Shown: positions 1 through 9,289 of the stretch, piece by piece
Layout of the letters: every line of letters starts with the position of its first letter
How positions within the stretch are numbered: the stretch's first letter is position 1
Source: an uncultured Lysobacterales bacterium
GTDB lineage: Bacteria; Pseudomonadota; Gammaproteobacteria; Xanthomonadales; Xanthomonadaceae
Reading direction: 5' to 3'
Assembly (NCBI GenBank): GCA_946886865.1
Contig: CAMPJI010000075.1
Location: 1 to 11,328, forward strand
DNA length: 11,328 nt
Position numbers and translations under genes: made by a program
The notes under the pieces: model-generated
Seen by the model: only the letters and a program-made list of their open reading frames with translations
The model's database searches: none
Told to the model about the DNA's origin: nothing

Positions 1-2194
<2,194 letters not shown>

Positions 2195-2206
2195 GGCCGA
2201 CACCTG

Positions 2207-2241
2207 CCAGCGCCTCCCCTCCAGGCAGGGGATGGCGCTGG
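2207..2241 (+). terminator. Strong hairpin after secA, possible terminator without U-tract
   Basis: The arm ccagcgcctcccct (2207-2220) pairs with aggggatggcgctgg (2227-2241) as 14 base pairs with a single bulged T and a six-base loop. It starts 12 bases after the secA stop. No run of T follows, so it is not a textbook intrinsic terminator. It could act as a weak or Rho-assisted terminator, or as a 3'-end stabiliser that uncouples secA from the downstream Nudix gene. Confidence 0.55.
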
Positions 2242-2294
2242 GTAGCTGAGGTGCAGGGTATGCAGCGACCCGTTTTCAAGACCTGCGTTTCTTG

Positions 2295-3251
2295 ATGCCC
2301 GAGACCTCCACTCCAGCCATCGAGGTCGTCGCCGGGGTCATCCGCGACGCGCGCGGGCGCGTGCTGTTGGCCCGTCGCACCGAGGGCCGCGACCTGGCGG
2401 GGTTGTGGGAATTCCCGGGTGGCAAGCGTGAACCCGGTGAGGGCGCGGAGGCTGCGCTGGCCCGGGAACTGCGCGAAGAGCTGGGCATCGAAGCCGATGT
2501 GGGCGCACGCCTGATCCGGGTGCCGCAGGCCTACCCGCACAAGCGGTTGCGGCTGGATGTGTATGCGGTCGACCGATGGAAAGGCCCGATGCGTGGGCTG
2601 GAAGGCCAAGCGCTGGCGTGGGTGCCGCAGCACAAGCTGGTGCAGTATCCGATGCCGCCGGCTGACCGCCCGGTCGTGGCCGCGATGGAGCAATCGCCGC
2701 TGTACCTGGTGACCCCGGCCCCGCTCGACGACGAGGCCTGGCTGGCGTCGCTGCAGGCCGCGCTCGATGCGGGCGTGTCACGGGTGCAGCTGCGGGCACC
2801 GGGGACCGATCCAGCGCGCTGGGCGGCACTGGTCACGCGGGCCGTCCGACAGTGCCGAGACGCAGGCGCAGAGGTGCTGGTCAACGGTGATGAGGAGCTG
2901 GCGGCCGCCAACAACGCCGGATTGCACTTGAGAGCGGCCCAGCTGGCCGCGCATGCGGGCCGCAGCCGGCCCGTGCCGGAGGGCGTCCCCTTGGCCGCGT
3001 CGTGCCATACGCTGGACGAGTTGCAGGCGGCCCAGTCACTGGGCTGCGACTTCGCCGTGGTCGGGACCCTCGCATCCACGCCCAGCCATCCGCACGGCGC
3101 TGAACTCGGCTGGGACGGCTTCGCGCGATTGCGTGACCACGTGTCGATGCCGCTCTACGCGATCGGCGGGCTCGGGCCGGATGATGTCGAGCAGGCGCGC
3201 CGCCACGGTGCGCAGGGCATCGCCGCCATTCGCGCGCTCTGGCCTGCCTGA
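2295..3251 (+). CDS. Nudix (MutT-type) hydrolase fused to a ThiE-like domain
   Basis: This is a 318-residue two-domain protein. The N-terminal Nudix domain (about 9-130) has a perfect 23-residue Nudix box, residues 43-65 (G-x5-E-x7-REL-REE-L-G-I), which binds metal and hydrolyses nucleoside diphosphate-X substrates. The family includes MutT, which removes 8-oxo-dGTP. The C-terminal half (about 136-318) resembles thiamine-phosphate synthase in its TIM-barrel strand order: VQLR (164-167), LVNGDEELA, GLHL (209-212), AASCH (234-238), DFAVVGT, YAIGG (288-292) and a closing GAQGIAAIRALW. The lysine expected after QLRE and the T-K pair expected in the phosphate loop are replaced (QLRAPG; TPSHPH), so thiamine synthesis is doubtful. 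Such fusions next to secA are known in gammaproteobacteria, often annotated mutT. The start is ATG 2295; TTG at 2292 directly precedes it, the Shine-Dalgarno is poor, and the frame is closed by a TGA at 2247. The exact substrate cannot be read from sequence. Confidence 0.92.
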   Translation: MPETSTPAIEVVAGVIRDARGRVLLARRTEGRDLAGLWEFPGGKREPGEGAEAALARELREELGIEADVGARLIRVPQAYPHKRLRLDVYAVDRWKGPMRGLEGQALAWVPQHKLVQYPMPPADRPVVAAMEQSPLYLVTPAPLDDEAWLASLQAALDAGVSRVQLRAPGTDPARWAALVTRAVRQCRDAGAEVLVNGDEELAAANNAGLHLRAAQLAAHAGRSRPVPEGVPLAASCHTLDELQAAQSLGCDFAVVGTLASTPSHPHGAELGWDGFARLRDHVSMPLYAIGGLGPDDVEQARRHGAQGIAAIRALWPA

Positions 3252-3264
3252 CGACTCACCCGTG

Positions 3265-3322
3265 CCGCCCGTCGCGACGCCGGTGACGCACCATGCCTCG
3301 CCGTCGGTCGCTGCACGGGCGG
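3265..3322. other. Inverted repeat in the convergent gap between the Nudix gene and coaE
   Basis: The 160 bases between the two convergent stop codons hold no gene. The arm ccgcccgt (3265-3272) is repeated inverted as acgggcgg (3315-3322), and a shorter cgacg/cgtcg pair lies inside it. The structure could serve as a bidirectional terminator, but it has a long interior and no flanking T or A tract, so the call is tentative. Confidence 0.3.
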
Positions 3323-3411
3323 TGTCGGTCACAGATCAACCAGGCATTGCTGCATGGGGTGACGCGGGCCCGCTGAACGTGCATTGCGGCTTGCGTCGCA
3401 CGGGGTGGTCA

Positions 3412-4026
3412 CTACTTCGCCCCTGCGAGCTCCCGATACAGCCGGTCCAGCCGTGCCACCTCGCCGTCCAGCGCGTCCAGCGCCCCGTCATTGACGATGA
3501 CATCGTCAGCGATGGCCAGGCGCGCCGGCCGCGGGGCCTGCGCCGCCAGCATCGATTCGGCCAGAGCGAGATCCACCCCGTCGCGTCGCATCAACCGCTC
3601 GATCTGCACGTGGACCGGCACGTCGACCACCAGGACGCGGTCGATCCAGGGGTAGGCGCTGCGCCCCCCGCCCTCGGTCAACAAGGGAATCGCGGCAATG
3701 GCATAGGGGCCGTCCGCGCGTTCGCACTGCTGCTGCAGCCTCGTACGTACGCGCGGGTGAATGATCGCCTCGAGCCGGTGGCGCGCGGCGGGGTCGTCGA
3801 ACACGCGCCGCCGCATCGCGGCGCGGTCCAACTCGCCGCCGGGTGTGAGGGCGTCCATTCCAAAAGCCTCTGCCACCTCGGCCAGACCGGGCGAACCGGC
3901 CGCCACTGCTTCACGTGCCGCCAGGTCGGCGTCGGCCACCGCCACGCCCAATGCCTCGAACCGGCGGGTCACCTCGGACTTGCCCGAAGCCACGCCCCCG
4001 GTCACGCCGATGATGTAGTCGCTCAT
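3412..4026 (-). CDS. coaE: Dephospho-CoA kinase
   Basis: CoaE phosphorylates the 3'-hydroxyl of dephospho-CoA in the last step of coenzyme A synthesis in the cytoplasm. The 204-residue length is typical. The P-loop is GGVASGKS (residues 10-17), followed by the DAD substrate-site motif (32-34), the LDR...VFDDP...HRLEAIIHP region, the IPLLTE motif, and the ADDVIVNDG motif near the C-terminus. The start is ATG 4026 and the stop is TAG; no clear Shine-Dalgarno is visible upstream of the ATG. It is the last gene of the minus-strand pil cluster, as in Pseudomonas and Xanthomonas (pilBCD-coaE). Here, however, 240 bases (4027-4266) separate it from pilD. I find no convincing gene in that gap, and no strong promoter. 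Confidence 0.96.
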   Translation of the reverse strand: MSDYIIGVTGGVASGKSEVTRRFEALGVAVADADLAAREAVAAGSPGLAEVAEAFGMDALTPGGELDRAAMRRRVFDDPAARHRLEAIIHPRVRTRLQQQCERADGPYAIAAIPLLTEGGGRSAYPWIDRVLVVDVPVHVQIERLMRRDGVDLALAESMLAAQAPRPARLAIADDVIVNDGALDALDGEVARLDRLYRELAGAK

Positions 4027-4266
4027 GCCGGAAAGGATGCCATGCGGTCAGCCGGCGATCGCAACTGAGATAGCAGGGGCGGCGTCACCCCGGAAGAAAA
4101 CGAGGGCCGCGCGCTGCCCCTTACGTGGCGGGTTGCAGGCATGACGCGAGTCACGAAACGTGCGCCGCACCGGGCGCCAGCGTCGTCGCGACTCCGTCTC
4201 TCCCGCACGGGCAGCGAGGCATCGTGGCTGAAGCCGATCCTGCACGGAGTGCGGGGGGCGCGAGCG

Positions 4267-5130
4267 TTACGTCAGCCCGGCGTACCGCATGTAGCCGTCC
4301 ACCAGTTGTTCGCCCCAGAAAAACGCGATCCAGCCGGCCACCGCGAGGTAGGGGCCAAACGGGATCGGCGTGGCCTTGTCACGGCCCTTCGCCGCCAACC
4401 AGATCGAGCCGATGATGGCGCCGACCAGCGACGACAGCAGGATGGTCGGAAGGATGCCGTTGAGGCCCACCCATGCACCGATCGCGGCGAGCAATTTGAA
4501 GTCGCCAAAGCCCATGCCTTCCTTGCCGGTGAGTTGCTTGAACAGCCACCACACCGTCCACAGGCTCAGGTAGCCCGCCATGGCGCCCAGTAGCGCGGCC
4601 TTGGGCTCCATGTATAGGTTGTCGGCGGCCGCAATCAGGCCCAGCCACATCAACGGCAAGGTCAGCTGGTCGGGCAGCAGCTGGGTGCGCAGGTCGATGC
4701 CCGACAGCGTGATCAGGAAACAGGTGAACAGGCACGCGCCAAAGCCCTGCCACCCGAACCCGAACCGCCACACGCACGCCACCAGCAGCACCGCGGTCAG
4801 CAACTCCACCAGCGGGTACTGGATGGAGATCGGTGTCTTGCAGGTGCGGCACTTGCCGCGCAGGGTGAGCCAGCTGAAAAGCGGGATGTTCTCGTACCAG
4901 CTCAGCTGGCGCTTGCAGGCGGGGCAGTGCGAGCGCTCCACCACGATGCCGGGTGGTGGCGGGTCGTAGGCATCGGGCTCGCCGAGCACCTCCCGGCTGT
5001 CGCGCTGCCACTGCCACTCGAGCCGGCGCGGCAACCGCAGGATCACCACATTGAGGAAGCTGCCCACCAGCAGCCCGAGGCCGGCCACCAGCGGAAAGCC
5101 GATGGCCGGGTTTTCGTCGAGGAATGCCAT
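4267..5130 (-). CDS. pilD: Type IV prepilin peptidase / N-methyltransferase
   Basis: PilD is an inner-membrane aspartyl protease that cuts the leader of type IV pilins and pseudopilins after Gly and methylates the new N-terminal Phe. The protein has 287 residues. It shows an N-terminal membrane segment (about 11-31) and a cytoplasmic loop with two zinc-binding pairs, CPAC (C69, C72) and CRTC (C94, C97). The two catalytic aspartates are D146 (GIDLRTQLLPD) and D210 in the GxGD motif GMGFGD. The FGPYLA signature and several further membrane helices follow. The start is ATG 5130, 18 bases after the pilC stop, with AAGGAC (5145-5150) overlapping that stop, so translation is probably coupled to pilC. 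Both pilins in this cluster carry the expected G|F cleavage site and E5. The same enzyme would also serve a type II secretion system if the genome has one. All catalytic residues are present. Confidence 0.97.
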   Translation of the reverse strand: MAFLDENPAIGFPLVAGLGLLVGSFLNVVILRLPRRLEWQWQRDSREVLGEPDAYDPPPPGIVVERSHCPACKRQLSWYENIPLFSWLTLRGKCRTCKTPISIQYPLVELLTAVLLVACVWRFGFGWQGFGACLFTCFLITLSGIDLRTQLLPDQLTLPLMWLGLIAAADNLYMEPKAALLGAMAGYLSLWTVWWLFKQLTGKEGMGFGDFKLLAAIGAWVGLNGILPTILLSSLVGAIIGSIWLAAKGRDKATPIPFGPYLAVAGWIAFFWGEQLVDGYMRYAGLT

Positions 5131-5148
5131 GCGTCGGTCGCGCCGTCC

Positions 5149-6405
5149 TTAGATGGTGGCAGCCAGCTTGAAGATCGGCAGGTACATGCCGACCACCATG
5201 CTGCCGACGATCACGCCCAGGATGATCATGATCAGCGGCTCCAGCAGGCTGGAGAGTGCATCCACCGCATTGTTGACCTCCTGCTCGTAGAACTCGGCGA
5301 CCTTGTACAGCATCGTGTCGAGTGCGCCGGCCTCTTCGCCGATGGCCACCATCTGCGTGACCATGTGCGGGAAGATATTGACCTGCTTCATCGCCAGATT
5401 GACCTGGTAACCGACCGAAACATCGTCGCGGATTCGGCGCACCGCCTGTTCGTACACCACGTTGCCGGTGGCGCCTGCCACTGTGTCCAATGCTTCCACC
5501 AGTGGGACGCCGGCCTGGAAGGTCACCGCCAAGGTCCGCGCAAAGCGGGCAATGGCCGAGTTGTGCAGGATCTGTCCGACCACCGGCAGCTTGAGCATCA
5601 TCCGGTCGATGAAGTGAGCGAACTTCACTGAGCGGTTCTTCGCCATCACAAATGCGACGCCCGCGCCAATTACCACCAGCAAGACGGCCCACCAGTAGGC
5701 GATCATGAAGTCACTGGCTGCCAGGATCATCAGGGTGAACGCAGGCAGCTCCGCGCCGAAGCTTTCAAACGTCTTCTCGAACTGCGGTACGACGAACACC
5801 AGCAGGATCGCGCTGACCAAAATGGCTACGGCCACGACGGTAGCCGGGTAATAGAGCGCCTTCTTGATCTTGCCCTTCAGCCCCTCGATGTTTTCCTTGT
5901 AGCTGGCGATGGTGTCCAGCACCGTCTCCAGCACACCTGCCGACTCGCCCGCCCTGACGAGATTGCGGTAGAGCTCATCGAACTGGACGGGGTGCTTGCT
6001 CAGCGCTTCATACATCGACGAGCCGCCCTCCAAATCCGCGCGGATCGTGTTGACCAGCTCCTTCATCTTCGGGTTCTTCTGGCCTCCCGAGATGATTTCC
6101 AAAGCGGTGACGATCGGTACGCCCGATTTCATCATCGTCGCGATCTGCCGGCTGAAAATCGCGATGTCCAGGGGCGTGATGCGCTTGGAGTTTGTGAAAA
6201 GGGGCTTCGGCTTGACCTTGACGATCTTCGGATTGATGCCCTGTTTGCGCAGTTCAGCGCGCAACATGTTGGCGTTCTTGGCAGGCTGCTCGCCCTTCAT
6301 CGTGGTGCCGCGCTTGTCCACGCCCTCCCAGACGAACATCTGGAGCGGGCTCTGGCGGCGGGCCACGGGGGCGGCGGTCTTTGCAGCGGTACGGGTCGCG
6401 GACAT
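5149..6405 (-). CDS. pilC: Type IV pilus inner-membrane platform protein
   Basis: PilC is the GspF/PilC-family membrane platform on which the PilB and PilT ATPases act to add or remove pilin subunits. The protein has 418 residues. A cytoplasmic N-terminal region (about 1-75) precedes two T2SSF domains (about 81-205 and 284-407), each with its signature (GESAG at 153-157, GEEAG at 356-360). Hydrophobic helices lie at about 188-208, 236-255 and 388-412. The stop is TAA. The start ATG 6405 lies only three bases after the pilB stop, with AAGGAC (6412-6417) inside the last pilB codons, which indicates a co-transcribed and coupled gene. The first 20 residues are rich in Ala, Thr, Arg and Lys, and a slightly later start cannot be excluded, but the Shine-Dalgarno favours this one. 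Confidence 0.97.
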   Translation of the reverse strand: MSATRTAAKTAAPVARRQSPLQMFVWEGVDKRGTTMKGEQPAKNANMLRAELRKQGINPKIVKVKPKPLFTNSKRITPLDIAIFSRQIATMMKSGVPIVTALEIISGGQKNPKMKELVNTIRADLEGGSSMYEALSKHPVQFDELYRNLVRAGESAGVLETVLDTIASYKENIEGLKGKIKKALYYPATVVAVAILVSAILLVFVVPQFEKTFESFGAELPAFTLMILAASDFMIAYWWAVLLVVIGAGVAFVMAKNRSVKFAHFIDRMMLKLPVVGQILHNSAIARFARTLAVTFQAGVPLVEALDTVAGATGNVVYEQAVRRIRDDVSVGYQVNLAMKQVNIFPHMVTQMVAIGEEAGALDTMLYKVAEFYEQEVNNAVDALSSLLEPLIMIILGVIVGSMVVGMYLPIFKLAATI

Positions 6406-6408
6406 GGC

Positions 6409-8130
6409 TTAGTCCTTGGTGACGCGGTTGATTTCAGCGAGGCTGGTAATGCCGTTCTTGACCTTCAGCAGCGCCGACTGGCGCAGGTCGCGCACGCCGG
6501 ACTTCTGCGCGGCTTCTGCAATCTGCATGGCGTTGCCGCCGGCCAACACGATGGCCTGGATGTCGTCGGTCATCGGCATGACCTGGTAGATGCCGGTGCG
6601 GCCCTTGTAGCCCTCGGTGCAATCCGGGCAGCCCACGGCCTCATAAATGGTCAGGCCGGCGTCGATTTCGTCCTGGGTGAATCCCTCAGCCAGCAGCGCG
6701 TTGGCCGGCAGGTCAACCGGGCGCTTGCAGTCATGCAGCCGACGCGCGAGGCGCTGGGCTATTACCACCGTGACCGACGAGGTGATGTTGAACGGGGCCA
6801 CGCCCATGTTCATGAGGCGCGCGATGGTCTGCGGCGCGTCATTGGTGTGCAGGGTGGACAGCACCATGTGGCCGGTCTGCGCGGCCTTGATGCCGATCTC
6901 GGCGGTTTCCAGGTCACGGATCTCGCCGACCATGATCACGTCCGGGTCCTGGCGCAGGAAGCTGCGCAGCGCGGCGGCGAAGGTCATGCCGCGTTTGACG
7001 TTCATCTGCACCTGGTTGATGCCCGGTACGCGGATTTCGACCGGGTCCTCGACGGTGGAAATGTTGCGGCTGTCGTCGTTGAGGATGTTCAGGGCGGTGT
7101 AGAGCGACACCGTCTTGCCCGAGCCCGTGGGACCGGTAACCAGCACCATACCGTAGGGCTTCTTCACCGAGCTGACGAAAATTTCCTGCTGGTCCGCTTC
7201 GTAGCCCAGCTTTTCGATGCCCAGCTTGGCGGCGCTGCCGTCCAGGATACGCAGCACCACCTTCTCGCCGAACAGCGTTGGCAGGGTGCTGACGCGGAAG
7301 TCGATCTGCTTGGTCTTGGACAGGTTGAGCTTGATGCGGCCGTCCTGCGGCACGCGCTTCTCGGCGATGTCCAGTTGCGCCATCACCTTCAGTCGCGCGG
7401 CGATGCGCGCCTGCAACTTGACCGGCACCTTGGCGACCTGCTTGAGCAGGCCGTCGATGCGCAGTCGCACGCGGTATTCGGTCTCGTACGGCTCGAAGTG
7501 GATGTCGGAGGCGCCGCGGCGGATCGCGTCCACCAGCACCTTGTTGACGAACTTCACGACCGGCGTGTCGTCGCCCTTGGCATCCACGCCGGTGTCGCCG
7601 GCCAGCTCCTCGTCGCCGCCGCCGACCTCGAGGTTCTCCATGCCCTCGTCGTCGTCGCCGTCGGCCAGTGCGTCGCTGGTCTCCAGCATTTTGTCGATGC
7701 CGCGGCGGATCGAATCCTCGTCGACGAGGATCGCCTCCACCACGAGGTTGGTCTGGAACTTGATCTCGTCCAGCGCCCGGCTGTTGGTCGGGTCGGCCAC
7801 GCCCACGAACAGGCGATTGCCGCGCTTGAACAGCGGGAGGGCGCAATGCTTGCGCAGCAACTCCTCATTGACCAGCTTCACGGCCGCGTGGCTGGGGTCC
7901 AAGGCCGCGGCGTCGAAGATGGGCACCCCGAACTCTACGGAGTTGGCGGCGGCCATAGCCGGCGAAGCAACGAGCTTCTTCTCTGTCAGGTAGGCGGCGA
8001 TCGGCTTACGCTCGGCGCTCGCAGCGGCCATGGCCTCGCGTGCCGCGCCTTCCTCCAACGCCCCGTCCATGACCAGACGCCGGGCAATGCCGGTGATCCC
8101 CACCAGGTTGGCGGTCGCGACGGTGTTCAT
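6409..8130 (-). CDS. pilB: Type IV pilus extension ATPase PilB
   Basis: PilB is the cytoplasmic hexameric ATPase that powers pilus polymerisation through PilC. The protein has 573 residues, close to the roughly 566 of Pseudomonas PilB. The N-terminal domain (about 1-150) is followed by an acidic Asp/Glu/Gly linker (about 153-188), then the N2 domain (ASDIHFEPY, 207-215) and the motor domain. The motor domain has Walker A GPTGSGKT (333-340), the Asp box (357-365), Walker B with E403 (PDVIMVGEIRD) and the His box HMVLSTLHTN (421-430). The C-terminal metal site keeps C468, C501 and C504, but the first cysteine of the usual LCxxCK motif is absent (RRLHDCK). The start is ATG 8130 with a GGGGAC Shine-Dalgarno (8134-8139). 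The 115-base gap to pilA2 has no good sigma-54 match, so pilB is probably read through from the pilins or has a promoter I cannot recognise. Confidence 0.97.
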   Translation of the reverse strand: MNTVATANLVGITGIARRLVMDGALEEGAAREAMAAASAERKPIAAYLTEKKLVASPAMAAANSVEFGVPIFDAAALDPSHAAVKLVNEELLRKHCALPLFKRGNRLFVGVADPTNSRALDEIKFQTNLVVEAILVDEDSIRRGIDKMLETSDALADGDDDEGMENLEVGGGDEELAGDTGVDAKGDDTPVVKFVNKVLVDAIRRGASDIHFEPYETEYRVRLRIDGLLKQVAKVPVKLQARIAARLKVMAQLDIAEKRVPQDGRIKLNLSKTKQIDFRVSTLPTLFGEKVVLRILDGSAAKLGIEKLGYEADQQEIFVSSVKKPYGMVLVTGPTGSGKTVSLYTALNILNDDSRNISTVEDPVEIRVPGINQVQMNVKRGMTFAAALRSFLRQDPDVIMVGEIRDLETAEIGIKAAQTGHMVLSTLHTNDAPQTIARLMNMGVAPFNITSSVTVVIAQRLARRLHDCKRPVDLPANALLAEGFTQDEIDAGLTIYEAVGCPDCTEGYKGRTGIYQVMPMTDDIQAIVLAGGNAMQIAEAAQKSGVRDLRQSALLKVKNGITSLAEINRVTKD

Positions 8131-8185
8131 GGTGTCCCCAGTATTTCCCCGGGCCGACTTTAGCGCAATTGGCCGTCAGCGTGAC

Positions 8186-8200
8186 CGTGCGTGACGCACG
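8186..8200 (-). terminator. Small GC hairpin between pilA2 and pilB
   Basis: The arms cgtgcg (8186-8191) and cgcacg (8195-8200) form a six-pair stem with a three-base loop, 46 bases after the pilA2 stop and 55 bases before pilB. No T-tract follows on the minus strand. It may be a weak attenuator or a processing site that lowers pilB expression relative to pilin. The evidence is structural only. Confidence 0.3.
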
Positions 8201-8245
8201 CTTCCCGTTACCTCCCTCAGGCAGCTTGCGGACCGTGGTTGTCCG

Positions 8246-8662
8246 TCAGCGGCAATTGGCTGGGATCTGGGCATCGGGGACGCCGGCCGTTTCCGTACAA
8301 GTCCACGCAATGCGGCCTGGGGCGTTGTCCGGTTCCAATTGGAATACCGCAAGCGTGTCGGCTCCCGTACCAACTGTCTCGGCGGTAATCACGCCATCGT
8401 CGTCAATCGTGATTGCGCCGCAGTACTTACTGCCGTCGAATCGAAAGCCGGTGTCATCGGCAGTCCATGCGGTCATCGAGTGGCTGGTTTCACCGATTGC
8501 CGCTTTGGCCCCCGCGATGAGATTGAGGCACTCGCTATTCTTGGCCCTGATGGAATAATTCTGATAGGCCGGCAGTGCAATGGCAATCAAGATGCCGAGA
8601 ATCGCAATGACGATCATCAGCTCAATTAGTGTGAAGCCCTTCGTCTGCTCGCATCTGTTCAT
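8246..8662 (-). CDS. pilA: Type IV major pilin-like protein, second tandem copy (pilA2)
   Basis: This is a 138-residue prepilin, exported and held in the inner membrane before assembly into the pilus. The leader MNRCEQTKG (9 residues) is followed by a G|F cleavage site; mature F1 and E5 are present, and the first 25 or so residues form the hydrophobic assembly helix with the usual Pro22. The mature part (129 residues) has cysteines at 36, 72, 113 and 128, suggesting the C-terminal D-loop disulfide plus a second pair. The start ATG 8662 has AGGGGG (8671-8676) eight bases upstream. The stop is TGA. The N-terminal 38 mature residues are nearly identical to pilA1 (two changes, D/N26 and T/A31), but synonymous codons differ strongly and G+C is lower (34/60 for 8401-8460 and 30/60 for 8521-8580, counted by hand). 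It has no sigma-54 promoter of its own. It could be a second major pilin, an alternative subunit or a minor component. Confidence 0.94.
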   Translation of the reverse strand: MNRCEQTKGFTLIELMIVIAILGILIAIALPAYQNYSIRAKNSECLNLIAGAKAAIGETSHSMTAWTADDTGFRFDGSKYCGAITIDDDGVITAETVGTGADTLAVFQLEPDNAPGRIAWTCTETAGVPDAQIPANCR

Positions 8663-8714
8663 TTGCGCCGCCCCCTACGGCTGGCAAAGAACTAAAGAAG
8701 GGAGGCTAACTAGC

Positions 8715-8740
8715 AGAAGCCCCGGCGAACCGGGGCTTCT
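8715..8740 (-). terminator. Perfect 11-bp hairpin with UUCG loop between pilA1 and pilA2
   Basis: The arms agaagccccgg (8715-8725) and ccggggcttct (8730-8740) match perfectly around a four-base loop, which reads TTCG on the transcribed (minus) strand. The hairpin starts 24 bases after the pilA1 stop. The downstream sequence lacks a proper T-run (GCTAGTTAGCC, then scattered Ts), so termination may be partial. Such a structure would both protect the 3' end of a short pilA1 mRNA and allow some read-through into pilA2 and pilBCD. Confidence 0.75.
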
Positions 8741-8764
8741 GAAGACCGGAAAAGTCCTAAGCCA

Positions 8765-9187
8765 TTAGCTACGGCATTCGGCCGGAATCTGCGAGTCATT
8801 AGCCTGGCCCGAAGCGGTGCAGGCCCACTCAATCCGACCCGCATTGTCGTCGTTAGGGGTCAGCAGGAACGCAACGGCGCCGCCGCCGTTGTCATTGGTC
8901 GTGGCAGTGATCGCACCGCCAGCAGCAATTGCGACGGTCGCACAGTAGTCGGAGCCACCAAAGGAATAGCCGGTATTGGTGGTCGTAACGTCGTCGAGAT
9001 CTCCCTCCGACTGAGCGGTCTCAGCGACAGCCAGCTTGGCGGCAGCCGCGACGTTCAGGCACTCGGAGTTCTTGGTGCGGATCGAGTAGTCCTGGTATGC
9101 CGGCAGGGCGATGGCGATCAGGATGCCGAGGATCGCGATCACGATCATCAGTTCGATCAGGGTGAAGCCTTTCTGGTTCTTCATCAT
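8765..9187 (-). CDS. pilA: Type IV major pilin PilA, first tandem copy (pilA1)
   Basis: This is a 140-residue prepilin and probably the main pilus subunit. The short leader MMKNQKG (or MKNQKG from the second ATG, 9184) ends at the G|F processing site; mature F1, E5 and Pro22 are present, and the hydrophobic helix is almost the same as in pilA2. The mature protein (133 residues) has cysteines at 36, 75, 116 and 131; the last pair fits the C-terminal disulfide loop. A long Ala/Gly/Thr-rich middle (about 39-110) is typical of the variable pilin head. I chose ATG 9187 because AGGGGA (9194-9199) sits six bases upstream; the frame is open far upstream (to 10195), but that extension has no pilin character. 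It lies first after the sigma-54 promoter at 9290-9304, next to pilR, and is followed by a stable hairpin, which fits high expression as a short transcript. Confidence 0.96.
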   Translation of the reverse strand: MMKNQKGFTLIELMIVIAILGILIAIALPAYQDYSIRTKNSECLNVAAAAKLAVAETAQSEGDLDDVTTTNTGYSFGGSDYCATVAIAAGGAITATTNDNGGGAVAFLLTPNDDNAGRIEWACTASGQANDSQIPAECRS

Positions 9188-9217
9188 GGTGTTTCCCCTA
9201 GGAGTGGTTTGGAACTT

Positions 9218-9277
9218 CACGTGCCTGCAGGGCCGGCGGTTCCGGTCCTTCGGCTTGCCGTGCGTGCTGCACGTGCC
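9218..9277 (-). repeat. Two CACGTGCC direct repeats in the predicted pilA1 leader
   Basis: The octamer cacgtgcc occurs at 9218-9225 and 9270-9277, with starts 52 bases apart, inside the predicted untranslated leader of pilA1. Each contains the CACGTG palindrome. The second copy is part of a near-palindrome (cgtgctgcacg) that would sit at the very 5' end of the mRNA. It could be an operator, an mRNA structural element or chance in GC-rich DNA. Confidence 0.35.
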
Positions 9278-9289
9278 GAGTAAGAATAC

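Noticed and set aside
4141..4593. 150-codon plus-strand frame crossing the coaE-pilD gap
   Set aside because: Two thirds of it is antisense to pilD, and it shows no motif or ribosome site.
5992..8163. 723-codon plus-strand open frame opposite pilC and pilB
   Set aside because: It mirrors the codon pattern of pilB on the other strand; it is rich in His, Val, Asp and Gly, and has no recognisable domain.
8160..8180. Possible sigma-54 site upstream of pilB ending in TTGC
   Set aside because: The -12 part fits, but the -24 GG is missing (CTGACGG in place of TGGCACG).
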